Assembly: GCA_963697695.1 (NCBI GenBank)
Contig: OY969094.1
Location: forward strand, 2,418,001 to 2,482,000
Source of the DNA: VRUE01 sp963697695
Lineage (GTDB): Bacteria; Actinomycetota; Thermoleophilia; Solirubrobacterales; 70-9
Reading direction: 5' to 3'
DNA: 64,000 bases
The position numbers and the translations under genes are program-made. The notes under the pieces were generated by a model. That model saw nothing but the letters and a program-made list of their open reading frames with translations, searched no databases and was not told where the DNA came from. Positions 16,152 through 25,499 of the stretch are shown here, piece after piece (position 1 is the first letter of the stretch; every line of letters starts with the position of its first letter).

Positions 16152-16255
16152 AATAGAAACCTTAGTAAGACCCGAAACCTATTACTGATATCGGACGGCA
16201 TGAATCCGACTCTGAGTGCCGGATTTATCTCGTAGCGGTGTGGAGGGGGGAAGCG
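16152..16255 (+). repeat. Dispersed repeat, copy 4
   Basis: AATAGAAACCTTAGTAAGAC, then CCGAAACCT, GATATCGGACGGC, ATGAATCCGACTCTGAG, GCCGG and CTCGTAGCGG. It matches copy 2 over about 100 bases with small changes; the GATATC palindrome is partly lost (ACTGATATCGG). Confidence 0.75.
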
Positions 16256-16804
16256 GGTGAGGCGAGGGTCAGAGAAGTCAGAGAAGGCGGTTCTCGACCT
16301 TTTCATCCCCTGGACATTCCCTCATCCGCACCGGCTGGTGAGCCGCCTGCCCGTCAGTCCAAGGCAGATACCACAGAACCCTGAACGGGTTCGCGACAAG
16401 GATCAATCGTTGGTCCGGTTTCAATTGTTTGGGCAATCGCTGTAGGTGGCCCTATGTGCAGAAGGCGCATCCAATCGTTGTTCGTCTGTGGGGCTTCCCC
16501 CATGTTGCGCGCTCTGGTGCTCCTTCGAAGGCTTCAATCTGTTCTCGAGCCTTTCAGGCTTGCTCCTTGTCAGGTGTGAGCGAGATGCCTGGCCATCAGC
16601 GCTCACCCGTTCGATCTGCTGCATAGCTGGGGGAGTAGCCGGTCCATAGATCCTTGATGCTCGCGCTTCGGAAGTCGCTCCACATAGGTGCCCCGACCTA
16701 GGGACCGCGTGGGACAAAACGTCGAATCTAACGTGGTTAGCCAGGACCCCATGAACAGTCTTTGTCAAAACCCTACTTTTCATATTGCGCTACCCGCCTT
16801 CCAA

Positions 16805-16852
16805 GCATTAATTTAATTATGCCGATTAATAGATACTCTGAAAGAGGAGGAT
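16805..16852 (+). promoter_or_regulatory. AT-rich promoter region and strong ribosome binding site of the giant gene
   Basis: The sequence ATTAATTTAATTATGCCG is followed by ATTAATAGATACTCTG and the Shine-Dalgarno AGAGGAGG seven bases before ATG 16856. GATACT (16832-16837) may be a -10 box as in the protease promoter at 7450; the -35 hexamer at the expected spacing (TAATTT) is poor. Confidence 0.4.
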
Positions 16853-16855
16853 CTA

Positions 16856-19800
16856 ATGGGAAGCGCACGCTGGATGGCCGCTGGGGAGGAGCGAATTCCT
16901 GCGAGGTCGCAAGTTACCGCCAGCCGCCGGATTGCCGTTGTAGCTCTGTTCTTTCTTGCTGTCTCGGCGGCATCCGTTGTTGCTGCCTCTGCAGCCAACG
17001 GACCCGAGGAATTGTTTTCGGCCCCAGAAGCGCCGAGCCCAAGCGGCGTCGAAGTCGCCGCAGTCGAAGACGAACGACAAGAACGTGCCGAGTGGCTCTC
17101 GAGCCCCGAAGCTCAAAAGCAGCGCGAAGCGTCCCGCGCCGCCTACACGACCCTCTCGGCAGGCGAAGCCCAGAGCTTGCTTGTCGAAGCCTTCCCCGAA
17201 CAGCTCGCTCAACTGAACGCCGACCCAGCGCGCCTTCTCAGCGAACTCGAAATCGAAGAAATCCTCGGCACCTACGGCGCCCTAGCCTCGAACAGCAAGG
17301 GTGAAACCTCGATAGTCGAGTCATCTATCCAGATCGTGAGCGAGGTGGGCGGCGAAGGCAAGCAGCCTGTCGATCTCAGCTTGGAACGATCCGGTAATGA
17401 CTTTGTTTCAGAGAACCCGCTCACCGAGGTCAAGCTTCCTGTCTCAACTGAAGAACTGATCCAACTCCAGAATGGGATTGAAGTCCAGCTGCCAGCCAAC
17501 GACGCTCACGACGCCCAGACTCTCGGCACTAAGAATCTCTTCTATCCAGAAACCGCAACGGCCACCGACACACTTCTCTCCCCGATAGCCGCCGGCGTCG
17601 AGGTCTTCGAGCAGCTGCGCTCACCTGAGAGTCCCGAGCAGTTTCGCTTCGCACTCCAGCTGCCAGCGGGTGCGACGCTGCGTCCGACCGACGTTGGCGG
17701 TGCTGAAGTCCTCTCTTCATCGGAAGCCGCGATTGGACAGGTGCCGTCTCCCTCCGCCGTGGACGCTCAGGGCACCCTGGTCCCGGTCACGATGAGCGTC
17801 GAGGGGGAATCGCTCGTCCTCGACGTCCCGCATCGCTCGCACGACTTCGCCTACCCGATTCTCGTCGACCCGCAGTTCCTCGAAGAGGGGTATGTGGCCT
17901 TCAATTACTGGGCCCCGAGCTGGAACGCCGCATACAACCTCTCGAACAGTTCCAGCCTCTTGGCGAGTGCGCAGGGGAACGGTTATGTCTACGGCGCCAA
18001 TACTTACGGACATTGGGTCTACACCGCCCCCGGCCAGACGACCTATATCGCGGCCGCCACCTACTTCTCTAACACCTTCACCCTCCCGGAAAACTGCGCT
18101 AAAGAACAACCCACCAACCAGCCTCACGGCTACGCCGGCCTCTTCAATCCTTCCTCAGGGGGCTACGTCGGTCTCGGTATCTGGTATGGGGGCAATCACT
18201 ACATGGGCCAATACCAGACCGGCTGGGTCGGAGGTCCCGGTGTCCGCCAGGCGGTGGTGGGTATCGGCACCGGCCCGGCCTCAGTTCACCACAAATGCGC
18301 GTTCACATTCTCTGTGGGCGGCGTCACGATCCAAGAGAAGGATCCCGAGGCACCGACTATCTATTCAGTCGTCGGCGCCTCTGGTAACTGGGTCAAAGAC
18401 ATCACCGTCACCGCCTATGTCAGCGATCCGGGACTTGGGGTCAAGGGGATAACGCTTAGCCCCGAAGGGAGTCTGCCTTACACCTACCCGGTTGGTAACT
18501 GCACCGGCACCTACACCAGCCGCTGTCCGGCCAGCGCGCAAGCCAGCTTCGGCGTCTCCTATTTTTTCGAAGGCGAAAGGAATGCCAGCCTCTCGGCCTA
18601 TGACCCGCTCGGCCCTGACGAACCGGCACACGTCTCCTCCTCCTACAAATGGACGACCAGGCTCGACCGCAGCAAGCCCGAAGTTGAGCTCGAAGGCGAA
18701 TTCACCGAGGCGCTGGAGGAAGCCGAAGAAGAGGAAGAGGGAAAAGAAGCTCCAGAGCTCCATCTCCCGGTCTACAACCTGAAGATCGAAGCCACCGACA
18801 AAGCCGCTACGGGCAACCCCCTCTCAGAACCGAAAGCTAGGCGCTCGGGCGTCAAAAACATCGCCGTATTTCTCGACGGCAAAGAACTGAAAGTGCCCTG
18901 GCTCCCACAGGGATGCTCCGGACCTACATTCAGCTGTCCGATGAAAGTGAACTACCCGGTTCCGATGGACGAAGTGAAAGGAGGCGGCGTTCACAAACTG
19001 AATGTGATTGCAACCGATCAAGTGGGCAACGCCCGAGAACGCCCCATCGAATTCGAATACTTCCCTGCAACCGGGATCAAGGACGAATACGTGATGCACC
19101 ACTTCCCGCTTCCCAACGGTGAAGGAGAATCAGAAGAAGAGCATCCAAACCGGCCCGAACTCGCGGTCAATGTCACGAACGGCAATCTCGTCTACCGCCA
19201 AAAGGATGTCGAAGTCACCGGTCCCGCCGTCGACCTCGAAGTTGAACGCTATTACAACTCCCAGCTGCCCGACGACGACAACACTGAGTGGGGCGACGGC
19301 TGGACTCTTGCCCAGACCCCCAAGCTGGAACCCGAAGAAACCAAAGAAGGAGCCCCGCCCGTCAAGGCTTCGATGGTGCGCACCAGCGGCATTCTGGAGA
19401 GCGCTGTCGGACTGCCTACCAAAATCGGTGCCACGCAGTTCGACAAGAAGCTGCAGGCGGTGGTGACTAAGGAACCGGATGGTGGCTACGAGGTCGATGA
19501 CCAAAGCGACGAAACGAGCACCTCGCTTGCCTTCGACAAAGTCGGCAAGGTAACCGAAATGCGCACGCCTGGCGCCGCCAAGATCGACTACTCCTACGAA
19601 GCAGGTGACCTCTCCGAAATCGCGGTCGAAGACCCCGCCAGCTCGCCGATGAGCCCTACGGTGCTCGAAGAATTGCAGGAGGAACCAGCAGAATGGTCCC
19701 TGCAAACCACCCCCAATCCCGCACCACCCAAAACCAACGCCGAACTCAGCGACGTCGCCTGCTCCTCGGCTAGCGCCTGTCTCGCGGTCGGCTATGACAA

Positions 19801-22800
19801 CGCCAACGGCCGCAGTCTCGGCGAGTTTTGGAACGGCAGCAAATGGGTCGCCGGGACCTCCGTGTCGGGCCGCCGCCTGAAAGCGGTCTCCTGCGGGGCT
19901 CCCTCGGTGTGCTGGGTGCTCGCCACCAATTCCGACGGCAGTGCCGCCACCGAGTACTGGGAAGGCCAGATCTGGGAAGGCGCCCCCAAACCGGCGGTTC
20001 CCAGCGGCGGCTCCTCAGTGACGCTGAACAGCATCTCCTGCACCGCCGCCATGACCTGCACTGCGGTCGGCTCCTACGTCAAAGAAGGCAAAACCCTGCC
20101 CCTGATCGAGCGCCTCAGCAGCTTCAACTGGTCGGTGCAAAACGCCGCAACCACCAGCTCGGCTTCGCTCAAGGACGTCTCCTGTGTCTCTGCCAGTGAA
20201 TGCGTCGCGATCGGCTTCGGCGAAGGCAAACTGATCGCCGAACGCTGGAACGGCACGACCTGGTCGGTGCTCTCGGCCCCACCCAACCCGGCAAGCAAAT
20301 ACGCGTCGTCCACGACGCTCACCGATCTCTCCTGCACCTCCTCGAGCGCCTGCATGGCGATCGGCTTCTACTACAAAGACGGAAAAGTAGTCGAAGAAGA
20401 AGTGCAACAAGAACGTTTCTGGTTCGCAGACAGATGGAACGGATCGAGCTGGTCGGCTGCCGGCCAGGGCACAGAAGCAGCAGAATCCCTCAACGACCTC
20501 GCCTGCACCACAGCCACCAACTGCACTGCAGTCGGCACCAAGGGCTCCAAAACCCTGGCGCTGAGCTGGAACGGAAGCAGTTGGAGCACCCAGTCCTCGC
20601 CCAACCCCGAAGGCAAGACCCCCATTCTGAGTGCGATCTCCTGCAGCGCGACGGCGGCCTGCACCAGCATCGGCAAGGCCACCGGGGGCGGGGAAACGGT
20701 GAGCTTGGCGGAGCGCTGGAACGGAACGTCCTGGTCCCTGCAAACCACCCCCAATCCCGCACCACCCAAAACCAACGCCGAACTCAGCGACGTCGCCTGC
20801 TCCTCGGCTAGCGCCTGTCTCGCGGTCGGCTATGACAACGCCAACGGCCGCAGTCTCGGCGAGTTTTGGAACGGCAGCAAATGGGTCGCCGGGACCTCCG
20901 TGTCGGGCCGCCGCCTGAAAGCGGTCTCCTGCGGGGCTCCCTCGGTGTGCTGGGTGCTCGCCACCAATTCCGACGGCAGTGCCGCCACCGAGTACTGGGA
21001 AGGCCAGATCTGGGAAGGCGCCCCCAAACCGGCGGTTCCCAGCGGCGGCTCCTCAGTGACGCTGAACAGCATCTCCTGCACCGCCGCCATGACCTGCACT
21101 GCGGTCGGCTCCTACGTCAAAGAAGGCAAAACCCTGCCCCTGATCGAGCGCCTCAGCAGCTTCAACTGGTCGGTGCAAAACGCCGCAACCACCAGCTCGG
21201 CTTCGCTCAAGGACGTCTCCTGTGTCTCTGCCAGTGAATGCGTCGCGATCGGCTTCGGCGAAGGCAAACTGATCGCCGAACGCTGGAACGGCACGACCTG
21301 GTCGGTGCTCTCGGCCCCACCCAACCCGGCAAGCAAATACGCGTCGTCCACGACGCTCACCGATCTCTCCTGCACCTCCTCGAGCGCCTGCATGGCGATC
21401 GGCTTCTACTACAAAGACGGAAAAGTAGTCGAAGAAGAAGTGCAACAAGAACGTTTCTGGTTCGCAGACAGATGGAACGGATCGAGCTGGTCGGCTGCCG
21501 GCCAGGGCACAGAAGCAGCAGAATCCCTCAACGACCTCGCCTGCACCACAGCCACCAACTGCACTGCAGTCGGCACCAAGGGCTCCAAAACCCTGGCGCT
21601 GAGCTGGAACGGAAGCAGTTGGAGCACCCAGTCCTCGCCCAACCCCGAAGGCAAGACCCCCATTCTGAGTGCGATCTCCTGCAGCGCGACGGCGGCCTGC
21701 ACCAGCATCGGCAAGGCCACCGGGGGCGGGGAAACGGTGAGCTTGGCGGAGCGTACGATCCTTCGCCCAGAACCCGCTCCAGAAGAAGATCCCAAGGTTG
21801 AAGTCAATACCTCCGCCGGGCTCGTCACCAGCGTCCAAGGCGAGGAGGCAGGTCCGACCACCTACACCCATACAGCCGAACTGCTGACAGCGGTCAACGG
21901 TCCCAAAGGCAAAACCCAATACGTATATGACTCCGAGAAACGGCTGACCAAAGTCACGCTGCCTAACGGTACCTGGGGCGAAGTTAAATACGACAGTTTC
22001 AGTCGAGTGGAAGCCGTGATCGTCTCAGTCGAAGGCGGAAAAGCCAAGACCGCCAAATTCACCTACAAAGAGGAACCGAGGCGAACAACCGTCTCTCCTG
22101 AAGGAGAACGGACGACGGTTTACGACATCGCCCTCGACGGCTCGATACTCAAGTGGTGGAATACTAAAGTGCCACCCGAAATCCAGAACCTCTCGGGCAC
22201 CCTTTACGCAAACAAGGAAACCGAGAAAGCGATAACCCCCGGCGACTACAGTCTCCTCGTCCAAGCCTACTCCGTCGAAGGGGTCGCTTTGATCGAAATC
22301 GTCGCCAACGGCGATCAGGTCGTCTCTGAAAAGACCTGCAAACAAACTGAAGGAACGAGCTGCAAAACCGTCGAAGACCCCTGGATTACTAACACTGGCA
22401 ACTGGCCACCTGGAATTCTGCAGCTTGAAGTGATCATTACAGACACAACAGGCAACGTCGAATCCGTCAAATTCTGGGTCAACGTTCCCTACACGCCACC
22501 ATCCAACCCTGAGGCCGACGAACCACCGATATTCGAAGACATCCTCCATTTCCGTGAAGAATTCGGTCTCGATCTCGATCTCAAAGGCAACGAGCTCGCG
22601 ATCGTCGAACGGATCTCCAACTCAATCGGCGATTGGTACAATCCGCATACACCAGAGGGAGAAGTTGCGCGAGCGACCTATGAACGCTGGAGTGTGCCAC
22701 TTCGTGCGATTGATGCGGCAGAGCTGGAATATCGCGACTGGTTCTACAACCACAACGCGCAGCGAATCAACCAATGGCTCGAAGAAACTCAGTCAAGTAG

Positions 22801-23956
22801 CTTTGCCGGGTACTACATCGACCATGCCGCCGGCGGAGTCATGCATATTGGCTTTCTCGGCAACCAAGCAGAACAACTGGCAAGCCTAGAGGCGTCACTG
22901 TCGCTGGCGGCAGGGGAGAGGCTGCAGGTCTATCCAGTGGGCCCGACCGTGTCGTACCTTTCGGTTCGGGCAGCTTCGGAATCGGTCTCGAATGCGCTCG
23001 AATCGAATTCCACACTCAGCGGACTCGTCGTTGATGTGAAGTTCGACGAATCCGGGAGAGCCGTACGAGTCGGAACCCCTAGCGTGGCCCAGGTCGAAGG
23101 GATTCTGCACCAGATGTTCGGCTCCAATGCTCCGATAGTGGTCGAATACGAAACGGCCGATGGGAGTTTGCTGGGGGGCCGCTGGCGTAATGAAGGAAGG
23201 ATGCGAGCCGGTGATGGGATTTTCACCAAACACTTTGACGCTGAAAATGTATATCAGGGCATCCATGAATGCACCGCAGCCTTTGGCGCTAAGGACAAGG
23301 CTGGCGAGTCCCACGGCCAGCCTCGCTGGCGACTATTCGTTCTCACCGCTGGCCATTGCAATCCGATAACATGGGAAAATTGGGTATATCGGACTTCTGA
23401 TGGCGGTACGTCTGTATCCGACCAGACAGAGAGGCGAGAAAATGAAGATAACTGGCGAAAAATTGGAGAGGTAAGACGCTCAGCCTACCGTGTGCTTGAT
23501 GAATCACCCACCACCGACGGAGAGGCGATCAGGGTCGAAAGCGCTGGAGTTGTGCCGCAGGGGATATTCGGCTCCGAGGGACGCCTATTGCCCACCGAGC
23601 CAGCGGCGACGGCAAGGGAGGGGGATCTCGTCTGCTTTTCCGGTGTCGCAACTAACGGCGTCTCTTGCGGCCCGATAATCGGACGCACATCATTTTGGGC
23701 GGGGGCGGGTGATGGAGTTGCACACGCTGGATACTGGGTCAGATTTAACCGTCACGCTATCCCCGGCGACAGCGGCGCACCCGTTTACAGTGCCTCGGAT
23801 CGGCGGTCTATCGGATTGGTGTCGGCTGGCCGCCACAATCTCACTCAGACTCTCGTCCAGCCGCTGCGAACTCCGCCTGGAATGAACTCGGGCAGGGTCC
23901 CTGGGATCCTCGACAATCCGTACCTGCGACCTCTTAGTCTCAAGCTCGGCAATTGA
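16856..23956 (+). CDS. Giant secreted Rhs/YD-like protein with two propellers and a C-terminal S1-type protease
   Basis: 2366 residues. A signal peptide (hydrophobic core about 25-48) leads into an Rhs-type N-terminal region with YPILVDPQ near residue 345, Ig-like segments, and the Rhs entry motif TNGNLVYRQKDVEVTGPAVD near 775. Two identical 346-residue propeller modules (947-1292, 1293-1638) follow; each has seven DVxC-x5-C-x-AVG units ending in WNGSxW. A short YD-repeat stretch (QYVYDSEKRLTKVTLPNG, about 1685) comes next, then a propeptide-like region and a chymotrypsin-fold protease: His2167 in LTAGHC, Asp2221 in TTDGEAIRV, Ser2306 in PGDSGAP. It resembles polymorphic Rhs proteins whose variable tip is here a protease. 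A lipoprotein gene follows after 4 bases. Likely cell-surface or released. Confidence 0.88.
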   Translation: MGSARWMAAGEERIPARSQVTASRRIAVVALFFLAVSAASVVAASAANGPEELFSAPEAPSPSGVEVAAVEDERQERAEWLSSPEAQKQREASRAAYTTLSAGEAQSLLVEAFPEQLAQLNADPARLLSELEIEEILGTYGALASNSKGETSIVESSIQIVSEVGGEGKQPVDLSLERSGNDFVSENPLTEVKLPVSTEELIQLQNGIEVQLPANDAHDAQTLGTKNLFYPETATATDTLLSPIAAGVEVFEQLRSPESPEQFRFALQLPAGATLRPTDVGGAEVLSSSEAAIGQVPSPSAVDAQGTLVPVTMSVEGESLVLDVPHRSHDFAYPILVDPQFLEEGYVAFNYWAPSWNAAYNLSNSSSLLASAQGNGYVYGANTYGHWVYTAPGQTTYIAAATYFSNTFTLPENCAKEQPTNQPHGYAGLFNPSSGGYVGLGIWYGGNHYMGQYQTGWVGGPGVRQAVVGIGTGPASVHHKCAFTFSVGGVTIQEKDPEAPTIYSVVGASGNWVKDITVTAYVSDPGLGVKGITLSPEGSLPYTYPVGNCTGTYTSRCPASAQASFGVSYFFEGERNASLSAYDPLGPDEPAHVSSSYKWTTRLDRSKPEVELEGEFTEALEEAEEEEEGKEAPELHLPVYNLKIEATDKAATGNPLSEPKARRSGVKNIAVFLDGKELKVPWLPQGCSGPTFSCPMKVNYPVPMDEVKGGGVHKLNVIATDQVGNARERPIEFEYFPATGIKDEYVMHHFPLPNGEGESEEEHPNRPELAVNVTNGNLVYRQKDVEVTGPAVDLEVERYYNSQLPDDDNTEWGDGWTLAQTPKLEPEETKEGAPPVKASMVRTSGILESAVGLPTKIGATQFDKKLQAVVTKEPDGGYEVDDQSDETSTSLAFDKVGKVTEMRTPGAAKIDYSYEAGDLSEIAVEDPASSPMSPTVLEELQEEPAEWSLQTTPNPAPPKTNAELSDVACSSASACLAVGYDNANGRSLGEFWNGSKWVAGTSVSGRRLKAVSCGAPSVCWVLATNSDGSAATEYWEGQIWEGAPKPAVPSGGSSVTLNSISCTAAMTCTAVGSYVKEGKTLPLIERLSSFNWSVQNAATTSSASLKDVSCVSASECVAIGFGEGKLIAERWNGTTWSVLSAPPNPASKYASSTTLTDLSCTSSSACMAIGFYYKDGKVVEEEVQQERFWFADRWNGSSWSAAGQGTEAAESLNDLACTTATNCTAVGTKGSKTLALSWNGSSWSTQSSPNPEGKTPILSAISCSATAACTSIGKATGGGETVSLAERWNGTSWSLQTTPNPAPPKTNAELSDVACSSASACLAVGYDNANGRSLGEFWNGSKWVAGTSVSGRRLKAVSCGAPSVCWVLATNSDGSAATEYWEGQIWEGAPKPAVPSGGSSVTLNSISCTAAMTCTAVGSYVKEGKTLPLIERLSSFNWSVQNAATTSSASLKDVSCVSASECVAIGFGEGKLIAERWNGTTWSVLSAPPNPASKYASSTTLTDLSCTSSSACMAIGFYYKDGKVVEEEVQQERFWFADRWNGSSWSAAGQGTEAAESLNDLACTTATNCTAVGTKGSKTLALSWNGSSWSTQSSPNPEGKTPILSAISCSATAACTSIGKATGGGETVSLAERTILRPEPAPEEDPKVEVNTSAGLVTSVQGEEAGPTTYTHTAELLTAVNGPKGKTQYVYDSEKRLTKVTLPNGTWGEVKYDSFSRVEAVIVSVEGGKAKTAKFTYKEEPRRTTVSPEGERTTVYDIALDGSILKWWNTKVPPEIQNLSGTLYANKETEKAITPGDYSLLVQAYSVEGVALIEIVANGDQVVSEKTCKQTEGTSCKTVEDPWITNTGNWPPGILQLEVIITDTTGNVESVKFWVNVPYTPPSNPEADEPPIFEDILHFREEFGLDLDLKGNELAIVERISNSIGDWYNPHTPEGEVARATYERWSVPLRAIDAAELEYRDWFYNHNAQRINQWLEETQSSSFAGYYIDHAAGGVMHIGFLGNQAEQLASLEASLSLAAGERLQVYPVGPTVSYLSVRAASESVSNALESNSTLSGLVVDVKFDESGRAVRVGTPSVAQVEGILHQMFGSNAPIVVEYETADGSLLGGRWRNEGRMRAGDGIFTKHFDAENVYQGIHECTAAFGAKDKAGESHGQPRWRLFVLTAGHCNPITWENWVYRTSDGGTSVSDQTERRENEDNWRKIGEVRRSAYRVLDESPTTDGEAIRVESAGVVPQGIFGSEGRLLPTEPAATAREGDLVCFSGVATNGVSCGPIIGRTSFWAGAGDGVAHAGYWVRFNRHAIPGDSGAPVYSASDRRSIGLVSAGRHNLTQTLVQPLRTPPGMNSGRVPGILDNPYLRPLSLKLGN
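19694..21753 (+). repeat. 1038-bp tandem duplication encoding the propeller modules
   Basis: The sequence from 19694 to 20715 reappears at 20732-21753 with a period of 1038 bp and no difference noticed by eye. The two copies are joined by the last blade's CTGGAACGGAACGTC. Frame is kept, so the number of modules can change without breaking the gene. Confidence 0.9.
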
Positions 23957-23960
23957 GATT

Positions 23961-24398
23961 ATGAATCGAATGCTTCGGCTCCATTCTCGCCCGCATGGGA
24001 TGTGGGCAAGAGTCTGCCTAGCTATCCTGGTAGCGCTGCTTTCTACGGTCGCCTTTACTGGCTGCGGCTCGTCTATGACCACGAGTCCAGCTGAGGCTAA
24101 GGCCATCTCAATTGCAGAACATAGATTCTTGGAGGAATGGAAAGATGCGAGTGTGGATAGAACCGCCCGGTGTTCAAGGAAGGGCGAACCAGCAGGCACC
24201 AGGTGCTACCAGAAGACAGTTGCCCCCCTCGAGACGAAAGCCATAGCAAGATTCTCGGGGTCTATCAATGGATTTCTAGAAGGCGGCGTAGGTCCGAAAT
24301 GTGCCGATGAGCTCGAGAAGACTTTGTCAACTATGAACTCTGTGCCCTTGTTTCCTGGGGGAATCGCCTCGATCTGCCGTTTTGAGAGTCGGGGGTAG
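23961..24398 (+). CDS. Small lipoprotein encoded directly after the giant protease
   Basis: 145 residues: basic N-terminus, hydrophobic segment, then the lipobox VAFTGC with Cys at about residue 35. The mature part is mostly helical and has three further cysteines (CSRKG, RCYQK, KCADE and a C-terminal ICRF). The ATG lies 4 bases after the giant gene's stop, so both are surely co-transcribed. Family unknown. Because it is membrane-anchored on the outer face and paired with an exported protease, it could be a tethering factor or protective inhibitor; that is inference only. Confidence 0.7.
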   Translation: MNRMLRLHSRPHGMWARVCLAILVALLSTVAFTGCGSSMTTSPAEAKAISIAEHRFLEEWKDASVDRTARCSRKGEPAGTRCYQKTVAPLETKAIARFSGSINGFLEGGVGPKCADELEKTLSTMNSVPLFPGGIASICRFESRG

Positions 24399-24699
24399 AG
24401 GTCGATCGCGCTCGCGTGGTTCCCATCGTCCTCGGACCTTTAGCGCCTGCAGCGGCTAGCAGTGGCCGGTCGAGGCGATCATCGAGGCCGGGGTCGGCAC
24501 CGTTCGCGAGATCGGTGCGCGTTCGGCCGCGGGCGGCACGATCGGAGCCGAGTTGAATTTGGCCATCCTCCCCGCGCAGCGACAAAGCACATCGCTCGCC
24601 GAGGGAATTTCGATCCAGATGGGCTTCCACCCGAGGGCGCGAGCCACGCGATGCGTGGGCCCAATCAGGTGCTCTCCACTCGCGAGGCGCAGCTGTCGC

Positions 24700-24839
24700 T
24701 CACGGATCCAAAGTTCGAGGCAGCCGAACCCGACAAGACCCCGCCGCTGGCGGTCCAGAAGATCGGGTCGCAACAAGCCCTGTCCCTGCGGCAGCGGCAA
24801 AAGCACGAGAAGTGTTGTGGGCGGAAAGCATTCGCCTGA
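24700..24839 (+). pseudogene. Frameshifted SEC-C zinc-motif fragment
   Basis: The plus strand encodes KPCPCGSGK in one frame and HEKCCGRKAFA in the next, together forming the SEC-C metal-binding motif (CxCGSGKKxxxCC) found at the end of SecA and of several small proteins. A one-base deletion in the GGCAAAAGCAC stretch breaks it, and a second shift separates it from the preceding LAVQKIG. No larger frame continues upstream. The rest of 24399-25044 shows no convincing gene. Confidence 0.5.
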
Positions 24840-25124
24840 CGAGCTTCCTGACTACTGGGCTCCATTCATCGCGGTCGGTGTCTAGGAAGACGTAGAGCTC
24901 GGTGGCTTTGGCGTAGTGCCCTGTCGAGCCCTCCGGGGGGATGTTGCGGTAGGAGTGGGCACAAGGCCGACCGACTTTCTCCTTCCCTATATCACCCCCA
25001 AGTAACGCCGGTATTTGCCGGGCGTTCCGCATTTCTCTCTCATCACTGAAACGACACAGATGGGTCTAGATCCGTGCGTCGGCGCGGAGCAGCATCGGGC
25101 TCCAATCGACTGAAGGAGGCTTCG

Positions 25125-25370
25125 ATGTTCTATGCGCTAGTGGGGTATCTGCACGCGGTCGCGACGGCGAGGGTGCAGGCGATCCGTTCGCTTGCGGGTG
25201 AGCGGGGGCAGGGGACGGTCGAGTATGTGGGGCTGATCCTGCTCGTCTCGCTGCTGATGGTGGGCATGGTCGTTGCGATGAAAGGGTTCAACGGCAAACA
25301 GGGGACCGAGTTGGCGGACGTGATCGTCGACAAGATCAAGGAGTCCGTCGACCGGGTGACGTTCAAATAA
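25125..25370 (+). CDS. Flp/Fap-type (type IVb) pilin, intact copy
   Basis: 81 residues. The N-terminal MFYALVGYLHA segment and Arg-rich leader end in GERGQGTVEYVGLILLVSLL, the class IVb prepilin pattern with cleavage after Gly and the conserved Glu five residues later, followed by the transmembrane helix and a charged tail (DVIVDKIKESVDRVTFK). AAGGAGGC precedes ATG 25125. The first 56 codons and about 80 bases upstream match the truncated copy at 2274. No pilus assembly genes (tadA-like ATPase or prepilin peptidase) are adjacent, so it relies on machinery elsewhere. Confidence 0.8.
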   Translation: MFYALVGYLHAVATARVQAIRSLAGERGQGTVEYVGLILLVSLLMVGMVVAMKGFNGKQGTELADVIVDKIKESVDRVTFK

Positions 25371-25381
25371 AGGGTGGTGGA

Positions 25382-25405
25382 GGGGCGGCTCGAGCGGGCC
25401 GCCCC
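25382..25405 (+). terminator. GC-rich hairpin after the pilin gene
   Basis: GGGGCGGC (25382-25389) pairs perfectly with GCCGCCCC (25398-25405) around an 8-base loop, 12 bases after the pilin stop. No T run follows. Confidence 0.5.
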
Positions 25406-25499
25406 GCTGCGCGTGCCGGGGCGGAGCCGGTTGGTCGATCCCGTGCAGGTTCCGGTGGAGAGGATTCCGTCTGGGTCGAAGCGTACGCTGTATTACAGC

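Larger units (their letters stand above)
15951..16855. other. Long non-coding stretch before the giant gene
   Basis: About 900 bases without a supportable gene; short frames lack motifs and ribosome binding sites. It holds repeat copy 4 (16152-16255) and ends in an AT-rich segment (16800-16840) that is probably the promoter of the gene at 16856. Confidence 0.5.

Noticed and set aside
2440..16255. CRISPR array suggested by repeated GAAAC-containing units
   Set aside because: Only four copies kilobases apart, with no regular spacers and no cas genes in the window.
24700..25032. 110-codon minus-strand frame with a plausible-looking middle part (LDTDRDEWSPVVRKL)
   Set aside because: No recognised family, and its end is antisense to the SEC-C fragment; could be another gene remnant but cannot be supported.
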